From: Planctomycetota bacterium
GTDB taxonomy: Bacteria > Planctomycetota > Phycisphaerae > UBA1845 > PWPN01
NCBI GenBank assembly: GCA_022711465.1
Contig: JAKLEZ010000008.1
Span: 62,001-126,000, forward strand
Reading direction: 5' to 3'
Length of the DNA stretch: 64,000 nucleotides
Of the stretch, positions 63,218 through 64,000 are shown in pieces. A program made the translations under genes and the position numbers. The notes beneath the pieces were generated by a model. It was not told the origin of the DNA and did no database searches. It saw nothing but the letters and a program-made list of their open reading frames with translations. Within the stretch, counting starts at the first letter, position 1. Each line of letters begins with the position of its first letter.

Positions 63218-63835
63218 CTAGGACTTGTCCACCCGACCTGTTTCAATGGGCAGCTTCGCAGCAGCCCACTCCTCCCAGCCGCCCTTGAACAGGTAAAGAG
63301 TGTCCCAGGGGACCTGAACCATCTGCGTCAACGCTCGGCACAGCCCTGGACCGACCTCACAATCGTTGACTTGGCAGTACACGATCACCTTCTCCGCGCC
63401 GAGGATCCTCGGGAGCACGGCGTTGATGCGCGTTCCCACATGCCAATAGTCGCATTGAACCGCCCCCGGCACGTGGCCGGCCTCGAACGCCTCGTCGCTG
63501 CGCGCATCCACGAAGACGTATTGTCCGCTCTGGGTCTTCGGATCTGCGAACAGCCCCCGGACTTCGTCCAAGGTCACGACCTGATAGTCGGCCGGATCGT
63601 GGGCGGATCCCGCAGCCTTCTGGCCGCCCGCGGACGTCCGGCCACTCGGCGCCGACGCCGGCCCGCTCCCGCCGCGAGTCACCGATGTCGCATTCGGACC
63701 CGACGTCAACTCATCGTTGCGACCCAGATGGACCTGGTCCTTAACGCACCCCAGGTTGACACCGAGAGAAGGCATCAACGCGAACAGGACCAGACCCGCC
63801 ATCTTCACCGTCGTCGTAGGCGTCGTCTTTCTCAA
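63218..63835 (-). CDS. Second rhodanese-domain lipoprotein
   Basis: About 205 residues. A TTG at 63835 is the preferred start because it gives a proper signal: MRKTTPTTTVKMAGLVLFAL, then a lipobox to C30 (GVNLGC); an ATG at 63802 would lose the basic n-region, and a TTG at 63898 is also in frame. A Ser/Gly-rich spacer leads to the rhodanese domain (YVFVDARSDEAFEAGHVPGAVQCDYW). The active-site loop begins YCQVNDCEVG and lacks the simple CX4R form; it resembles non-catalytic or modified rhodaneses. It has its own position upstream of the promoter at 63002-63030. Confidence 0.85.
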   Translation of the reverse strand: MRKTTPTTTVKMAGLVLFALMPSLGVNLGCVKDQVHLGRNDELTSGPNATSVTRGGSGPASAPSGRTSAGGQKAAGSAHDPADYQVVTLDEVRGLFADPKTQSGQYVFVDARSDEAFEAGHVPGAVQCDYWHVGTRINAVLPRILGAEKVIVYCQVNDCEVGPGLCRALTQMVQVPWDTLYLFKGGWEEWAAAKLPIETGRVDKS

Positions 63836-63907
63836 TCCAATGTGTACCTCAGATGCTGTCGCCTCGGCGCCTTCGTCACGCCGCTGCGACAGCCACAAAC
63901 TCGCTCA

Positions 63908-64000
63908 TCACGCGAACTCGGGCCAGAACGCGTTCACTCCTGTTGTGCTCGGCCGATCCCGACCGCGCCCAAGACCACAACCACCCTTGCAGCAGGAGGC
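63908..64000 (-). CDS. Possible C-terminal end of a gene cut off by the window edge
   Basis: Thirty codons run from the edge to a TGA at 63908-63910. They contain a Cys/Gly cluster (SCCKGGCGLGRG) and end GVNAFWPEFA. Spacing to the rhodanese gene downstream would suit an operon. The fragment is too short to name and could be chance. Confidence 0.3.
   Translation of the reverse strand, partial: ASCCKGGCGLGRGRDRPSTTGVNAFWPEFA

Noticed and set aside
1..64000. CRISPR arrays, transposases, integrases or phage genes
   Set aside because: No regularly spaced repeats and no such gene products were seen on either strand.

Overview
The window is GC-rich and looks like a Planctomycetota chromosome, probably from a Phycisphaerae-like, polysaccharide-degrading lineage. 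That placement is an inference from gene content: Tat-exported Gfo/Idh/MocA oxidoreductases, BNR_4, GH99-like, GH106, GH29 and DUF4434 proteins, a hydrazine-synthase-alpha-like cytochrome, a membrane protein with a C-terminal zinc ribbon, an adenosylcobalamin-dependent ribonucleotide reductase, and ribosomal protein bL34 encoded apart from rnpA. I see no rRNA, tRNA, CRISPR array, transposase or phage module.

Layout. 1-9.6 kb: a lipoprotein hydrolase cut by the left edge, a large GT-C-like membrane protein, an NAD-dependent reductase, a minus-strand aminotransferase-DeoR-BNR_4 operon with its own promoter and operator, and a TetR regulator. 9.8-20.4 kb: a Ser/Pro-rich TPR protein, a GH99-like secreted protein, rpmH, a heavy-metal P-type ATPase, a zinc-ribbon membrane protein, a small MazG-like operon containing one frameshifted gene, and rnpA. 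20.8-29.1 kb: class II ribonucleotide reductase behind two tandem pairs of NrdR-type boxes, an App1-type phosphatase, a Gfo/Idh oxidoreductase, purA and uppS. 29.2-36.1 kb: an RND efflux pair, a palindromic control region, and groES-groEL with a terminator. 36.3-41.6 kb: an IclR regulator followed by two translationally coupled genes resembling the alpha and fused beta-gamma subunits of hydrazine synthase. 42-48.7 kb: a DUF4434 protein, a DMT transporter, a second Gfo/Idh enzyme, an FlgM-like anti-sigma factor, a 59-residue protein, a candidate structured RNA of about 206 nt with its own promoter and terminator, and a GGQ release-factor-like protein. 48.7-58.7 kb: secreted proteins, then a rhamnosidase (GH106), a fucosidase (GH29) and a truncated MscS channel. 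59-64 kb: an OmpA-like lipoprotein, a multi-cluster radical SAM enzyme resembling tetraether synthases, a thioredoxin-like lipoprotein and two rhodanese lipoproteins.

How the genes work together. Housekeeping genes (rpmH, rnpA, nrdJ, purA, uppS, groESL) are interspersed with an exported carbohydrate and redox repertoire. Promoters of the TTGnnn-N17-TAnnnT type can be read before many genes; two or three -10 boxes lie so close to the start codon that leaderless transcripts are likely. The most unusual items are the hydrazine-synthase-like operon, the candidate RNA near 48 kb, and the NrdR-type control region near 23.8-24.0 kb.
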